The notes beneath the pieces were generated by a model. The model did not search any database, was not told the DNA's origin, and saw nothing but the letters and a program-made list of their open reading frames with translations. Below, in pieces: positions 1 through 8,749 of a DNA stretch of 64,000 nucleotides (position 1 is the first letter of the stretch; each line of letters begins with the position of its first letter). This stretch comes from Planctomycetaceae bacterium (lineage in GTDB: Bacteria; Planctomycetota; Planctomycetia; Planctomycetales; Planctomycetaceae): positions 1 through 64,000 of the forward strand of contig JAKFWA010000132.1 in NCBI GenBank assembly GCA_021732995.1, in the 5' to 3' direction. The position numbers were made by a program, and so were the translations under genes.

Positions 1-32
1 GCCCCTCTCCCCGCGAGCGGGGCGAGGGGAGC
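1..32. repeat. Dispersed GC palindrome, copy 1
   Basis: A palindrome with arms CCCCTCTCCCCGC and GCGGGGCGAGGGGA separated by two bases. The same element, often with a CCCCTCACC lead-in, occurs at 8750-8792, 23703-23735 (inverted), 23946-23994 and 26216-26256. The window edge may cut off its left part. It is intergenic in every copy. Confidence 0.7.
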
Positions 33-128
33 GAGATTGTGTGTGGTTCTCGCCCGTGTCGAACCGCGTTTCTACCCTCACGACTCTGCAGGAGCCTCGC
101 TCTTCCGTGCAGTCGCACAGCCCTTTTT

Positions 129-162
129 GAGTTGTTGGCCAGCCTCTTAGAGTTGTTGGCCA
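129..162. repeat. 13-bp direct repeat downstream of the first gene
   Basis: GAGTTGTTGGCCA occurs at 129-141 and again at 150-162, a 21-base period. The second copy ends just outside the stop codon of the minus-strand gene at 165. No function can be assigned. Confidence 0.5.
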
Positions 163-164
163 AG

Positions 165-1160
165 TCAGCGAGTGCCGACTACGCATCGATAAGAATGCAC
201 GAGTAGCAGCAGCATTTCCGCCCACTGGATGCGCCGAGCGGCGAGGCCCAACGGTGAATCTTCGCTGCGACGGACGGCCTGACAGAGGTCCACAAACGCG
301 AATGCATCCCATCGGTTGGCCGGGCATAAGCGGTCAGCCCACTTGGCAGCTTGAGGGTCGGAGCACTCGCTCAACGCCTGCCGCGCCACTGCAGGCAGCG
401 ACGCAAAAACAGGATGCTGTCCCACGCGACGGAACCAGTATTTCGAGTTGTCATAGTCCGGTTCTCGACGGTGCATGATCGCGTGCCAGTAGTCGCCGTT
501 GCGGTCGGCACCCTCGCCTTCGATCTGCTGCGAACACTGATGGCTTTCATCCAGAAAGTCATGCACCTGCCACAACCCGGCCTGCAACGCGAGGAAGTCC
601 GCCGAGGAACATTTTGGTTGCAGCAACTGACGCAGCGGCAAATTCTGAAGCTGATCACGCAACCATTCGGATTCATCACCCGGGACGTTTGGCGCCAACT
701 CCGGCAGTAAGTCTGCATCTTCGCCGCTCACCAACGCCCATGTGCTCAAGACCTTCGTATCAGCGACCCAGCGCACGCGGTCGGGCTTGATGATGGTCGT
801 GCGGACGACAAGATCTTCGACGGGAGTCGCCACGTTGCGGAACGCTGGTCTGTTAGCCCGGACCTGCGGACTGAGCAGCACCTCAATCTCTAAAGTCGGA
901 CAAAGGACAAGGCTCGCAAGTGCCACGCCTATCTCTTTGACCAGAACGGTTCCACAGACAGCGGACACCGGTAGTGAGACGGCAATCTCAACATCGCCGC
1001 TCATTGTTTCCGACCAGGATTGCGAGCGAGGAGCTTCCGTAGACACCAGTAGACAGTCGCCCGCGTGTTCCTCGCTCAGCTCATTCAATCGCGCGACCGA
1101 GCCTGTCGTTTCCAGAACAGTGATCTGGTTGCCGCGACAAATCGAAACGGTGCGATGCAT
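165..1160 (-). CDS. Conserved uncharacterised protein
   Basis: A 331-residue soluble protein with no signal peptide and no recognised catalytic motif. The C-terminal half holds a conserved-looking segment, HAIMHRREPDYDNSKYWFRR, followed by a helical tail rich in Ala, Leu, Trp and Arg. I recall this kind of segment from uncharacterised planctomycete proteins but cannot name a family. The frame stays open upstream to 1235, but that extension runs through the terminator hairpin at 1194-1225. The ATG at 1158-1160 (MHRTVSIC) is therefore chosen. The gene lies downstream of, and in the same direction as, the lipoprotein gene at 1247-1747, separated from it by that terminator. Confidence 0.7.
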   Translation of the reverse strand: MHRTVSICRGNQITVLETTGSVARLNELSEEHAGDCLLVSTEAPRSQSWSETMSGDVEIAVSLPVSAVCGTVLVKEIGVALASLVLCPTLEIEVLLSPQVRANRPAFRNVATPVEDLVVRTTIIKPDRVRWVADTKVLSTWALVSGEDADLLPELAPNVPGDESEWLRDQLQNLPLRQLLQPKCSSADFLALQAGLWQVHDFLDESHQCSQQIEGEGADRNGDYWHAIMHRREPDYDNSKYWFRRVGQHPVFASLPAVARQALSECSDPQAAKWADRLCPANRWDAFAFVDLCQAVRRSEDSPLGLAARRIQWAEMLLLLVHSYRCVVGTR

Positions 1161-1193
1161 ACTGCTGCCTGCCTTAAGCCGAAGGCCAGAATG

Positions 1194-1226
1194 AAAAAAG
1201 CCCGACTCGGCAGAGTCGGGCTTTTC
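1194..1226 (-). terminator. Rho-independent terminator
   Basis: On the minus strand an 8-bp perfect GC stem (CCCGACTC/GAGTCGGG, loop of four bases) is followed by a T run (GCTTTTTTC). It sits 21 bases after the stop codon of the lipoprotein gene and upstream of the start of the next minus-strand gene, so it should separate their transcripts. Confidence 0.85.
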
Positions 1227-1246
1227 TGAAATCACGCATCACACGC

Positions 1247-1747
1247 TTAGTGCTCGTGCTTCACGGTGCCCTTCAGCTCCGTCTCGCCAACCTTGAAGGT
1301 CAGTGTCGCACCTTCGCTGTGGTGATGCAGCTCTTCAAACAGCTCCTGGCTCTTGATCTTGAAGAACGACGCCTTGCCTTCGGGATCACCTTCTTGCTTC
1401 ACGGCTGGCAGCTTGAATTCTTCTGTCTTGTCGCCGTGCTTGAACGTCAGGACCAACTCGGTGAGTTCCACCGGCTTCGCGGTCTTGGCATCGCCGCCGA
1501 GGATGTAGATTCCCAGTTCGTCCTTATCGTGATCGTCGACAACCTCGGCGTGATATTCCTCGTTGCCGAGTTCGATGACGTGACCTTCGTGAGGACCGTG
1601 CTCATGGCTTCCGTGAGGATCCACCGGCGCCTTCTGAGCGTCCTTACGATCGAACGTCTTCAGGGGCTCTTTCTGGTTGTTGCCGCAGCCGATCAGCCCC
1701 AGTAATGCCGTCAGAGCGAAACCATATGCGAGTTTGTGTTGCAACAT
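1247..1747 (-). CDS. Histidine-rich lipoprotein
   Basis: A 166-residue exported lipoprotein. The N-terminus MLQHKLAYGFALTALLGLIGC is a type II signal peptide with lipobox LIGC (Cys21), so the mature protein should be membrane anchored. A His/Glu-rich stretch around residues 46-57 (DPHGSHEHGPHEGH), HHH near residue 142 and a KHEH C-terminus suggest metal binding, which is inference only. The body alternates short beta-like segments such as ELVLTFKHGDKTEEFKL and ATLTFKVGETELKGT. The frame is open to 2008, but that extension overlaps the next gene and lacks a signal peptide, so the ATG at 1745-1747 is used. The family is not recognised. Confidence 0.8.
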   Translation of the reverse strand: MLQHKLAYGFALTALLGLIGCGNNQKEPLKTFDRKDAQKAPVDPHGSHEHGPHEGHVIELGNEEYHAEVVDDHDKDELGIYILGGDAKTAKPVELTELVLTFKHGDKTEEFKLPAVKQEGDPEGKASFFKIKSQELFEELHHHSEGATLTFKVGETELKGTVKHEH

Positions 1748-1914
1748 CGAAAACTCCGTCTGTATTGGAATGAAAGCCGGCGCTGAAAAAGCCGGAAGGG
1801 GTACGAGGACCTGCGGTTTGTAGTGGGGCAATGTCATCGTCGCTATCACGTTCTCGTGCGGAAAATCGCTTTGACGGCAGGTGAATCGGACGCTGTACGA
1901 CCGGGTAAACCTCG

Positions 1915-3018
1915 TCAGCCGTACTGTCGAGCCAGATCCCGGATGTACTCCAGCGCCTCGTCGAGATCGCAGACCTGCATGCCGGGGATGCGCCCGCCGC
2001 GATCGCATTGGCCGAGCATCACCAGTTCCTCGTAGTCCGGCGACTCCTTCAATCGCAGGTGTGCCCGGTGTCCGATCGTGCGGTCGTGAATGAGGTGCGC
2101 TTCCATGTGATGTTCGATCAACCAGCGCGTGCGGTCGGTTGTGAATTCGGCCAGAGCTTCCAGCGCCGCGCCGACGTGATCTCCCGCGTCAATCGCCTTG
2201 CCGACATCATGCAGCAGAGCGGCCAGGATGAACTCTTCGTCGTACGGCACTTCGTCGCGGGCCAGTTCAAACACCTGCAGGCTGTGGTAGAGCGCATCGC
2301 CTTCCGGGTGATACTTCTTCGACTGCTTCACGCCTTCCAAGGGCAGCAGCAGGGCTCGGTACACCTGGAAGCGATCGACTGCGTTGTCGGCGGCTGCCAG
2401 TTCTCCGTCCAAGTCGATGTCCGGGTACTCGGTAGCCAAAAAGGCTTCGAGTTCCGCTACCGATGCTCTGTCCATCGCCTTGCCGGTGATCGAACTCTTG
2501 AAGACGAAGCTGGCCTTGTCCGGGGTGTAGAGCGTCAGCTCAATCGGATAGCGGTCGCGGACGTGGATATGCGTGAAGACACGTTCTTCACCGTGCTTGC
2601 GAACCCGCTTGTGTTCGACGTCGTAAGTCAGACCTTCCAGATCCAGTACGGACGTCACCGGGTCGGTGTTCGACGCAAAAACATGAATGTCGATATCTGA
2701 GCCTTGCCGAACGTGTCCGGTCAGCACGCTGCCGATCAGTTTCGGCTTGCAGTGACTGAGCAGACGCATGATGCGCAGGGCTTCGACCCGCATTTCACGC
2801 AGCTTGTCGGTGCGGCTTTGCCCCTCGAACAGGGACGCCATTCGCTGGATTTCCTCGCGGATTTCCGCGTTGCTGGGCAGGTCGGAAGGCTTCACCCAGC
2901 CCTGGCAGACTCGACGACCGGCCTTCATTTTGGCTCGGTAGTACTCGGATTCGTTGCGCTCGTACATCATACGAGCGGCTTCGTGGACGATCTGTCGTCG
3001 CAACTTTTCGTTAGCCAT
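1915..3018 (-). CDS. Nucleotidyltransferase-HD domain protein
   Basis: A 367-residue protein with an N-terminal helical region (1-90), a minimal nucleotidyltransferase core (about 93-115, GSVLTGHVRQGSDIDIHVF, with the GS and the two catalytic Asp residues of SDID) and a C-terminal HD metal-dependent phosphohydrolase domain (about 240-340). In the HD domain HSLQVFELA supplies the first His and ALLHDVGKAID the HD pair. The arrangement recalls tRNA nucleotidyltransferase/HD or GlnD-like enzymes, but the order and length match neither exactly. The substrate is unknown. A later His pair (EHHMEAHLIH) completes the HD metal site. It is transcribed towards the lipoprotein gene with a gap of about 170 bases. 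Confidence 0.8.
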   Translation of the reverse strand: MANEKLRRQIVHEAARMMYERNESEYYRAKMKAGRRVCQGWVKPSDLPSNAEIREEIQRMASLFEGQSRTDKLREMRVEALRIMRLLSHCKPKLIGSVLTGHVRQGSDIDIHVFASNTDPVTSVLDLEGLTYDVEHKRVRKHGEERVFTHIHVRDRYPIELTLYTPDKASFVFKSSITGKAMDRASVAELEAFLATEYPDIDLDGELAAADNAVDRFQVYRALLLPLEGVKQSKKYHPEGDALYHSLQVFELARDEVPYDEEFILAALLHDVGKAIDAGDHVGAALEALAEFTTDRTRWLIEHHMEAHLIHDRTIGHRAHLRLKESPDYEELVMLGQCDRGGRIPGMQVCDLDEALEYIRDLARQYG

Positions 3019-3371
3019 GCAGCGGTGCGCCGTTTTCTGCCCATCAATGCGGCGCCGGGCAACTGAACAGGAACGAGCCCAATGAGACTTCTTCGGTCGG
3101 CCTGGTTCGCGGATTTGATCAGAATCGGTATGGATTACTCAAGTCAATTCAAAAACGCGGGGCAAACTTGAAGATGCCCGCGTCGAATCCTTGACTTGTG
3201 CCGACAATGTGGTGCACGAGTTGCTTTGATTCGACCAGTTTTCTAAACTGGCGGGCTCTCGATAGAGGCGGCGGGCTGTAAGTGGCAGCCCATGTGCCGT
3301 CGGTTTCCGACCTCTCATTCCGGAGGCGGTCAATTTCATGAGCGCATTCAGTTAGTCACAAGGAGCGATAC
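3019..3371. other. Intergenic region, divergent
   Basis: About 350 bases between the divergently transcribed nucleotidyltransferase-HD gene and rpsU. It must hold the promoters of both. I see no repeat or RNA gene. The only clear signal is the AAGGAG Shine-Dalgarno of rpsU at 3359-3364. Confidence 0.5.
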
Positions 3372-3569
3372 GTGGTCAAGTTGCGTCTGCGGGATGGCGA
3401 GAAGATTCAAGAAGCAGTGAAGCGGTTTCGGAAGCTGGTAGAGCACGCTGGAATCAAGAAGGAAATGCGTCGTCGGGAGTTCTACGAGAAGCCCAGTGAT
3501 TGTGAACGCCGATCTCGCCGTCGTGCGGAACGCCGAGCCCGCATGGCTCGTCTGGCAGCCAACAAGTAG
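3372..3569 (+). CDS. rpsU: 30S ribosomal protein bS21
   Basis: A 65-residue, strongly basic protein with the bS21 pattern: [20 protein letters not shown], then [14 protein letters not shown], then an Arg-rich tail ([16 protein letters not shown]). bS21 joins the small subunit late and helps initiation. Start is GTG at 3372, supported by an AAGGAG Shine-Dalgarno eight bases upstream. No usable ATG lies nearby in frame. A terminator follows at 3596, so it appears to be a single-gene unit. Confidence 0.95.
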   Translation: MVKLRLRDGEKIQEAVKRFRKLVEHAGIKKEMRRREFYEKPSDCERRSRRRAERRARMARLAANK

Positions 3570-3595
3570 ACGCAAGACACACGCTGTAAGTTATT

Positions 3596-3628
3596 GAGGC
3601 ACCCGATCTTGGGTGCCTCTTTCGTTTT
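3596..3628 (+). terminator. Rho-independent terminator of rpsU
   Basis: A 9-bp perfect stem (GAGGCACCC/GGGTGCCTC) with a six-base loop is followed by TTTCGTTTT. It lies 27 bases after the rpsU stop codon. Confidence 0.88.
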
Positions 3629-3804
3629 CCGGGCTCGTTTTGGAGGCCAACGCCTCCGCAAGCGACGAATTCGGTGCTGATGTGGTCCCGCTGGACTCGG
3701 TTTCTGGCAGGGTTTTGCCCAGCGCGGGCGTTCAACGCGCTCAGCTTAACTAGCGGGGTGGAGTGTCGCCCGGCCTCGTTTTCACCTCTAAGATCGCGCG
3801 GAAG

Positions 3805-4296
3805 ATGGCTACGGAGACCCTCACAATCGATTGCCTGACGGAAGCTCACACCGATCAGCTCGGGCGAGCGATCGGGTTGGCGGTTGAACCGGGATTGGTG
3901 GTCGCTCTGACGGGAAATCTCGGAGCGGGCAAGACCCGGCTGGTGCAAGCAGCGGCCGCCGCGCTGCAAGTCGAAGATCAGGATGTGAGCAGCCCGACCT
4001 TTGTGCTGATCCGCGAGTACGCCGGCACAACCCCGGTCTATCACTTCGACACGTACCGCTTGCGGGACCTCGACGAGTTCCTGGAACTCGGGGCCGATGA
4101 GTACATGCACGGCGATGGCGTGTGCTTCATTGAATGGGCCGAACGCATGGCCGAAGCGCTGCCGCGCGATCGGTTGAGTATCACGATCGAAGTCACCACT
4201 CCGTCATCGCGCCGCTTTCAGATCACCGCGTCGGGGACGCGCTCACGTCGCGTGTTGGCTCGGCTGACACCCTTCAAGCAGACGGGGGCCGAGTAG
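3805..4296 (+). CDS. tsaE: tRNA threonylcarbamoyladenosine biosynthesis ATPase TsaE
   Basis: A 163-residue P-loop protein of the TsaE family, needed with TsaB and TsaD to complete t6A37 on ANN-decoding tRNAs. Walker A is GNLGAGKT, followed by family blocks SPTFVLIREY, YHFDTYRL and the Walker B-like FIEWAERM. Length fits the family (about 150-165). The frame is open back to a GTG at 3763, but the ATG at 3805 (MATETLTIDC) matches the usual TsaE N-terminus. TsaB and TsaD are not in the window. Confidence 0.92.
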   Translation: MATETLTIDCLTEAHTDQLGRAIGLAVEPGLVVALTGNLGAGKTRLVQAAAAALQVEDQDVSSPTFVLIREYAGTTPVYHFDTYRLRDLDEFLELGADEYMHGDGVCFIEWAERMAEALPRDRLSITIEVTTPSSRRFQITASGTRSRRVLARLTPFKQTGAE

Positions 4297-4310
4297 CATG
4301 CCCCGCGTAG

Positions 4311-5024
4311 TTACTCGCTGAAGCCTGGAGAACCGTCAACTCCCAGGTGTCTGCGGAACCAGGTTGCGGCGAGGAGTGCGACCTCATCTAGCGCGCCGGG
4401 TTCTTCGAACAGATGCCCGGTACCACGGACGATGGCCAGTCGTTTGATGGGCGCTCGCAGGCGTTGAATCGCATTGCCGCTGAGGTCAATCACGAACTTG
4501 TCATTGCCGCCAGCGATCAGCAGCGTTGGGCAGCGAGTCATCGTCAGATAGTCGTCCGCCAGATCAACGCGTCCGCCGCGAGAGACCACCGCTCCAACCA
4601 GTGTTGGTTCGCGAGCGGCCGTCATGATGGCTGCTCCTGCGCCGGTGCTCGCACCGAAGATGCCGACTTTCAAGTGCCGAGTGCGGGGGTGTCTCGCCAA
4701 CCATTCCGTAGCACCGCACAAACGATCGGAAAACAATTTGATATCAAATCGCAATTCATGCGTGCGGTCATCATGCTGCTCTTCTTCTGGTGTGAGCAAA
4801 TCCATCCGCAGCGTTGCCAGACCGGCGGCATGCAACCGCTCAGCGACAAATTGATTCTTCGGGCTGTGTCGATTGCTGCCTGAGCCGTGCGCAAAGAGCA
4901 CGACACCCAGCGGGCGAGCAGGAATGCTCAGCAATCCATCCAGAGTGATACCACGTGTCTCGATCTGGACGTCGAATCCCAGTTCCTGACCCGATTTCGG
5001 AGGATGATCCAGAGAGGTCGCCAT
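4311..5024 (-). CDS. Dienelactone hydrolase-like alpha/beta hydrolase
   Basis: A 237-residue cytoplasmic alpha/beta hydrolase. The strand before the oxyanion region reads VVLFAHGSGSNRHSPKN, the nucleophile elbow is GASTGAG, a late Asp lies in GGNDKFV, and the catalytic His is in RGTGHLFEEPG. The build matches the small dienelactone hydrolase-like esterases often found beside phosphoribosyltransferases. That partner is absent here, and the physiological substrate is unknown. It converges on tsaE with a 14-base gap. Confidence 0.82.
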   Translation of the reverse strand: MATSLDHPPKSGQELGFDVQIETRGITLDGLLSIPARPLGVVLFAHGSGSNRHSPKNQFVAERLHAAGLATLRMDLLTPEEEQHDDRTHELRFDIKLFSDRLCGATEWLARHPRTRHLKVGIFGASTGAGAAIMTAAREPTLVGAVVSRGGRVDLADDYLTMTRCPTLLIAGGNDKFVIDLSGNAIQRLRAPIKRLAIVRGTGHLFEEPGALDEVALLAATWFRRHLGVDGSPGFSE

Positions 5025-5307
5025 TTTGGAGCCTCATAGCAAGCATTGGCCCGGCAGTATTAAGATCTACGTTGCAGTTGCCGCAAAAACCGACCGCTGC
5101 CGCCTCCAGGTGCGTGAATTGCGGTATTTTGAGGCACGCATCCGACACCTATGACATAAATGGTGAATGAGATGATCGCGAGACTTGAGCAATCCTTGGA
5201 CCGGGGTCGGCTGCGGAGAATCATCCAGCAGAGTTGATGCCTCTGGAATGCGCTGCAGCGGGTGGAGTGGCTGCGCAGTTGCGTTGCACAACCGGATGCA
5301 AGTGTTG

Positions 5308-6417
5308 TCATTGCTCGGTTCGTGCCTGCACGAAGCGAAGTATCAACTGCGCGACCGGGTCTTGTTTGTGAGTCGCGCTGAAGAGAATGGAATTGTGGTT
5401 GCGATTCGGAACGCGTTCGAGTTTTGCATCGCAACCGGCCTCGATCAAAGCCTGCTGAAACGTGGTTGCCTGAGCGGGTAGAGTCGGCAGGTCCTGTTCC
5501 GCTGAGATCAGCAGGAACGGTGACAGCCCAGGTTGAACATGATGCAGCGGTGAAGCCGCGACGCGCTCTTCCGGATCCTCCTCGAAGGCCAGTCCATATG
5601 CATCGAGCGATATCGGTACTCCCCAGCCCGCCAATGGTCCTGTGGGGTCCGGGAAGCCGTTGCCGCGCAGAGGAATGATCTGCGTGAGATGAAAGGCGCC
5701 TTCCGCTTCACCTCCCAGACTCAGGCTGAGCTTCTCCGGCGCAACTTCGTAAACCCCACTAACGCCCACCGTGCCGCGAATGTCCCGCAGGTCCATACCC
5801 ACTGCTCGCAGGTAGGCCTCGTCAGTGCTCAGCAAAGTGACCAGGTGGCCGCCGGCCGAATGGCCAATTAGAACCAACTGGTCAGCCTGACCACCATGCG
5901 CCGGCATGTGCGTGCGAGCCCACCGAACCGCCCTCGCGAGATCTTTGATGTGAGCAGGATGCTTGACGCCGGGTGACAGCCGATAGTTCGGCATCACCAC
6001 ACCGAATCCCTGACCAGCGAGGAATTCGCCGACCGACGAATACAACCCGCAACAGCGATTGTCACCCATCATCCAGGCTCCGCCATGCACCAGCACGACG
6101 ATGGGAAAGTTCCGTTTGCCCTTGGGGTAGAACACATCCAGCCTATGCCGCTCGGACGGATCAACAGGATCGCGGGCGTATTCCACATCCCGGATCGTCT
6201 CGATGGAGTAGGGCACCGCTGCCACCGGCTCCTGCGGTTTCCAGATCGGCAGCGACAACACCTTGCACCCGATAGTGCCCAGCGAGGCCAGGCAGACGAG
6301 CGCTAGAGCCCACGACGTGCGGCGCCACCGTTCACCGTGAACGCTGCCTGTCGAGTGAGCAGTTTCAGCCGAGTTTGTTCTCCGAATAGCCAGCATGGCA
6401 GCCTTGCGTATCGTCAT
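5308..6417 (-). CDS. Lipoprotein esterase of the alpha/beta hydrolase (BD-FAE/carboxylesterase) type
   Basis: A 369-residue exported hydrolase. After a basic N-terminus comes a hydrophobic stretch SWALALVCLASLGTIGC ending in a lipobox (Cys about 51), so the enzyme is probably a membrane-anchored lipoprotein. The alpha/beta hydrolase core has the HGGAW oxyanion motif, the nucleophile elbow GHSAGG, an Asp in SAEQDLP and a His in NRNHNS. This fits acetyl/feruloyl esterase-like carboxylesterases. Start alternatives are 6417 and an internal Met at 6396, and either keeps the signal. Confidence 0.82.
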   Translation of the reverse strand: MTIRKAAMLAIRRTNSAETAHSTGSVHGERWRRTSWALALVCLASLGTIGCKVLSLPIWKPQEPVAAVPYSIETIRDVEYARDPVDPSERHRLDVFYPKGKRNFPIVVLVHGGAWMMGDNRCCGLYSSVGEFLAGQGFGVVMPNYRLSPGVKHPAHIKDLARAVRWARTHMPAHGGQADQLVLIGHSAGGHLVTLLSTDEAYLRAVGMDLRDIRGTVGVSGVYEVAPEKLSLSLGGEAEGAFHLTQIIPLRGNGFPDPTGPLAGWGVPISLDAYGLAFEEDPEERVAASPLHHVQPGLSPFLLISAEQDLPTLPAQATTFQQALIEAGCDAKLERVPNRNHNSILFSATHKQDPVAQLILRFVQARTEQ

Positions 6418-6659
6418 CCGTGATCAGGCATCAACCTGAAGTAAAACCGTACGGGAATATCTCGGCAAGATGAGTGTCGTGGAGTTCAACTCCGGGCGAT
6501 TCCGTTCTCTCAGAGCTTCTCTTCCGAGATGTCCTTCTTCATGATTCGACGTACCGAACGCGCGGGTGCCGAGAATGCTTTGAGTGGCTACCACGAGCCA
6601 GGACCTACGGAATGAGTCCGCCTGCTATCACCCTGTCAGAGACCGAAACGGAGACGTTC

Positions 6660-7724
6660 ATGCTGCGAGTATTACTATGCCTGCTGGCTTGCGGGCTCTC
6701 TTCCGGTCTGGCCGTCGTGGCGGGGGAGGGTAAGTCAGCGGCTCCCGTGAAGGTCTTCATCCTGGCGGGGCAGTCCAATATGGAAGGCAAGGCCAAGGTG
6801 GCGCTGCTGGAGTATCAGGTGAAGCAACCAGCTACGCACGATCTGTTCAAGCATTACCAGCAGGATGGCAAGTGGCTGGAACGCAGCGATGTGTGGATCA
6901 AGTTCCTGGATCGCAAAGGCAACCTGACGGTCGGCTACGGCAGCCCGAACTGCATCGGTCCCGAACTGGAGTTTGGGCATGTTGTCGGCAATCACTTCGA
7001 CGAGCCGGTGTTGCTCATCAAAACCGCCTGGGGTGGACGCAGCCTGTTCCGAGACTTCCGCTCGCCCAGTGCCGGACTGCCGAATGAAAAAATGCTCGAC
7101 AGGATGTTGAGCGACGCGAAGAAGCGGGCAGACAAGGAGCGTGAGAAGAACCCGAAAGTGAAAGAGCCGACGCTGGATGAAATCAAGGAGCCGTTTGGAG
7201 CTTCCTACCGTGACATGCTGAAAGAAGTGCAAAGCACGCTGAAGAACCTCAAGCAACAGTTCCCAGGGTATCAGGATCAGGGTTTTGAACTGGCTGGTCT
7301 GGTGTGGTTTCAGGGTTGGAATGACATGATCAATGCCGACTATACTACCGAATATACTTCCAACATGGCCCACTTCATTCGTGATGTACGTCGTGATCTG
7401 AAGGCTCCCCAACTGCCGGTTGTGGTGGCTCAGATGGGGGTCGACGGTTTGAATCCGAACGACAACATCAAACGCTTCAAGGCAGCTCAAGCCGCGGCCT
7501 GCGAACTGCCTGAGTTTCAAGGCAATGTCGCGCTGGTGAAGACGGATCTCTACTGGGACTTGGAAGCAGAAGCCGTCTTCAAGAAAGGCTGGCGCGAGAA
7601 CATCGACGAGTGGAACAAGGTCGGCAGCGACTATCCATTCCACTATCTCGGCAGTCCTAAGACGCTGTGTGCGATCGGTAAAGCCACGGCTCAGGCGGTT
7701 CTGGAGCTACGAGCAAAGAAGTAA
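6660..7724 (+). CDS. Secreted sialate O-acetylesterase-type (SASA) carbohydrate esterase
   Basis: A 354-residue exported esterase. MLRVLLCLLACGLSSGLAVVAG is a signal peptide. The mature enzyme opens with the block I motif ILAGQSNMEG (catalytic Ser), continues with GLVWFQGWND and ends in a block with HYLGSPKTLCAIG, as in SASA/DUF303 esterases that remove acetyl groups from glycans. The charged stretch around residues 145-180 (KKRADKEREKNPKVKEPTLD) is a family insertion. The frame is open upstream to 6474, but the signal peptide fixes the start at 6660. It converges on flhG with a six-base gap. Confidence 0.85.
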   Translation: MLRVLLCLLACGLSSGLAVVAGEGKSAAPVKVFILAGQSNMEGKAKVALLEYQVKQPATHDLFKHYQQDGKWLERSDVWIKFLDRKGNLTVGYGSPNCIGPELEFGHVVGNHFDEPVLLIKTAWGGRSLFRDFRSPSAGLPNEKMLDRMLSDAKKRADKEREKNPKVKEPTLDEIKEPFGASYRDMLKEVQSTLKNLKQQFPGYQDQGFELAGLVWFQGWNDMINADYTTEYTSNMAHFIRDVRRDLKAPQLPVVVAQMGVDGLNPNDNIKRFKAAQAAACELPEFQGNVALVKTDLYWDLEAEAVFKKGWRENIDEWNKVGSDYPFHYLGSPKTLCAIGKATAQAVLELRAKK

Positions 7725-7730
7725 GGCGAG

Positions 7731-8618
7731 CTAAGCCACCTTGCCGCGTTGGTTGTGCCAGAAGCGGTCGAAGTAGGACTGGAAGGTGCTCAGCGAACCG
7801 GCGGTGCTCAGCAGGCGTTTGGCCATCTGCTGGATGTCAGCCGCAGCGGTGCAATTGGGTGATTCCACCAGGAAGGGTTTGCGTGACGCGACCGAACGCA
7901 CCACGGCAGCGTCGCGAGTGATGTGTCCGGCCAGTGCGATCGGAGTTCGCAAAAATGCCTTCGAAGTCTGCTGAATGCGACCAGCGATCAGCTTGGCTTG
8001 TTGCAGGGATTCAGCCTGATTGACGATCAGGTCAATCGGCGGTGCATCGGGTGAGGAGAGTGCTTTGACGGTCGCGTAGGCGTCCGCGATCGCAGTCGTT
8101 TCAGGCATGGTGACAACCAGAGCCTGATCGGCGGCGGTCACGAACTGTCGCACGGCTCGATGGATGCCGGTGCTGGTATCAATGATGAGGATGTCGTGAG
8201 TACGTTCAATCTCTTCCATTTGCAGGATGAGATTGCGCTGCACCATCTCGGGACAATCGGCGAGATCCACCAGGCCGCTGGCACCGCAGACGATTTTTAC
8301 GCCCTCGGGGCCCTTCAGCAGCACGTCGTTCAGGCTGCGAGCACCGGTCACAACGTGGGACAGATTCCAGTAACCGTTCAGTCCGCACAGCAGGTCGATG
8401 CTGCCCAGTCCCAGGCAGGCATCGAGCAAGCAAACAGACTTGCCGAGCCGCGCAAACGCGATCGCCAGATTGAGCGCGATGACACTCTTGCCGACGCCGC
8501 CTTTGCCACTGACGACCGCCAGCGTGCGGGCACGACGACGGAATTCGGCGGCAGACGGCGGTGTGACGGTCTGGCGTTGCTCAACGAGCCCTCGCAGGAT
8601 TTTGGCTTGGTCGACCAT
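7731..8618 (-). CDS. flhG: Flagellar number regulator, MinD-like ATPase FlhG
   Basis: A 295-residue ParA/MinD-type ATPase. The deviant Walker A is SGKGGVGKS, switch I lies in DACLGLGSIDLL and the Walker B region is IIDTSTGIHRAV. FlhG partners FlhF to set flagellar site and number. Its place directly downstream of flhF and flhA on the same strand supports the assignment over MinD or a plasmid ParA. The C-terminus (FQSYFDRFWHNQRGKVA) is not strongly amphipathic, so membrane attachment is uncertain. Confidence 0.88.
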   Translation of the reverse strand: MVDQAKILRGLVEQRQTVTPPSAAEFRRRARTLAVVSGKGGVGKSVIALNLAIAFARLGKSVCLLDACLGLGSIDLLCGLNGYWNLSHVVTGARSLNDVLLKGPEGVKIVCGASGLVDLADCPEMVQRNLILQMEEIERTHDILIIDTSTGIHRAVRQFVTAADQALVVTMPETTAIADAYATVKALSSPDAPPIDLIVNQAESLQQAKLIAGRIQQTSKAFLRTPIALAGHITRDAAVVRSVASRKPFLVESPNCTAAADIQQMAKRLLSTAGSLSTFQSYFDRFWHNQRGKVA

Positions 8619-8705
8619 GATGTAAGGAGTGTGAATTGAGTGTTGATTGGCCCAAAGAGACGCGGGTGATTAGGATGTAGAGCCGCGTCTGACTTTTTTA
8701 CATTA

Positions 8706-8736
8706 TCCGTGTTACATCTGTGTTTGATCCGTGGCT
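8706..8736 (+). repeat. Dispersed 31-bp element, copy 1
   Basis: A 31-base sequence starting TCCGTGTTACATCTGTG and ending TTTGATCCGTGGCT. It recurs at 23855-23885 with one mismatch (A to T). In both places a CCCCTCACC palindrome follows downstream in the same orientation. Confidence 0.75.
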
Positions 8737-8749
8737 GAGGGATTGGTTG

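Noticed and set aside
742-1194. 150-codon plus-strand frame opposite the first gene
   Set aside because: Ser/Arg/Thr-rich shadow without a Shine-Dalgarno. The minus-strand product has conserved-looking blocks.
6735-7643. 302-codon open frame antisense to the SASA esterase
   Set aside because: Shadow of a gene with signal peptide and catalytic motifs on the other strand.
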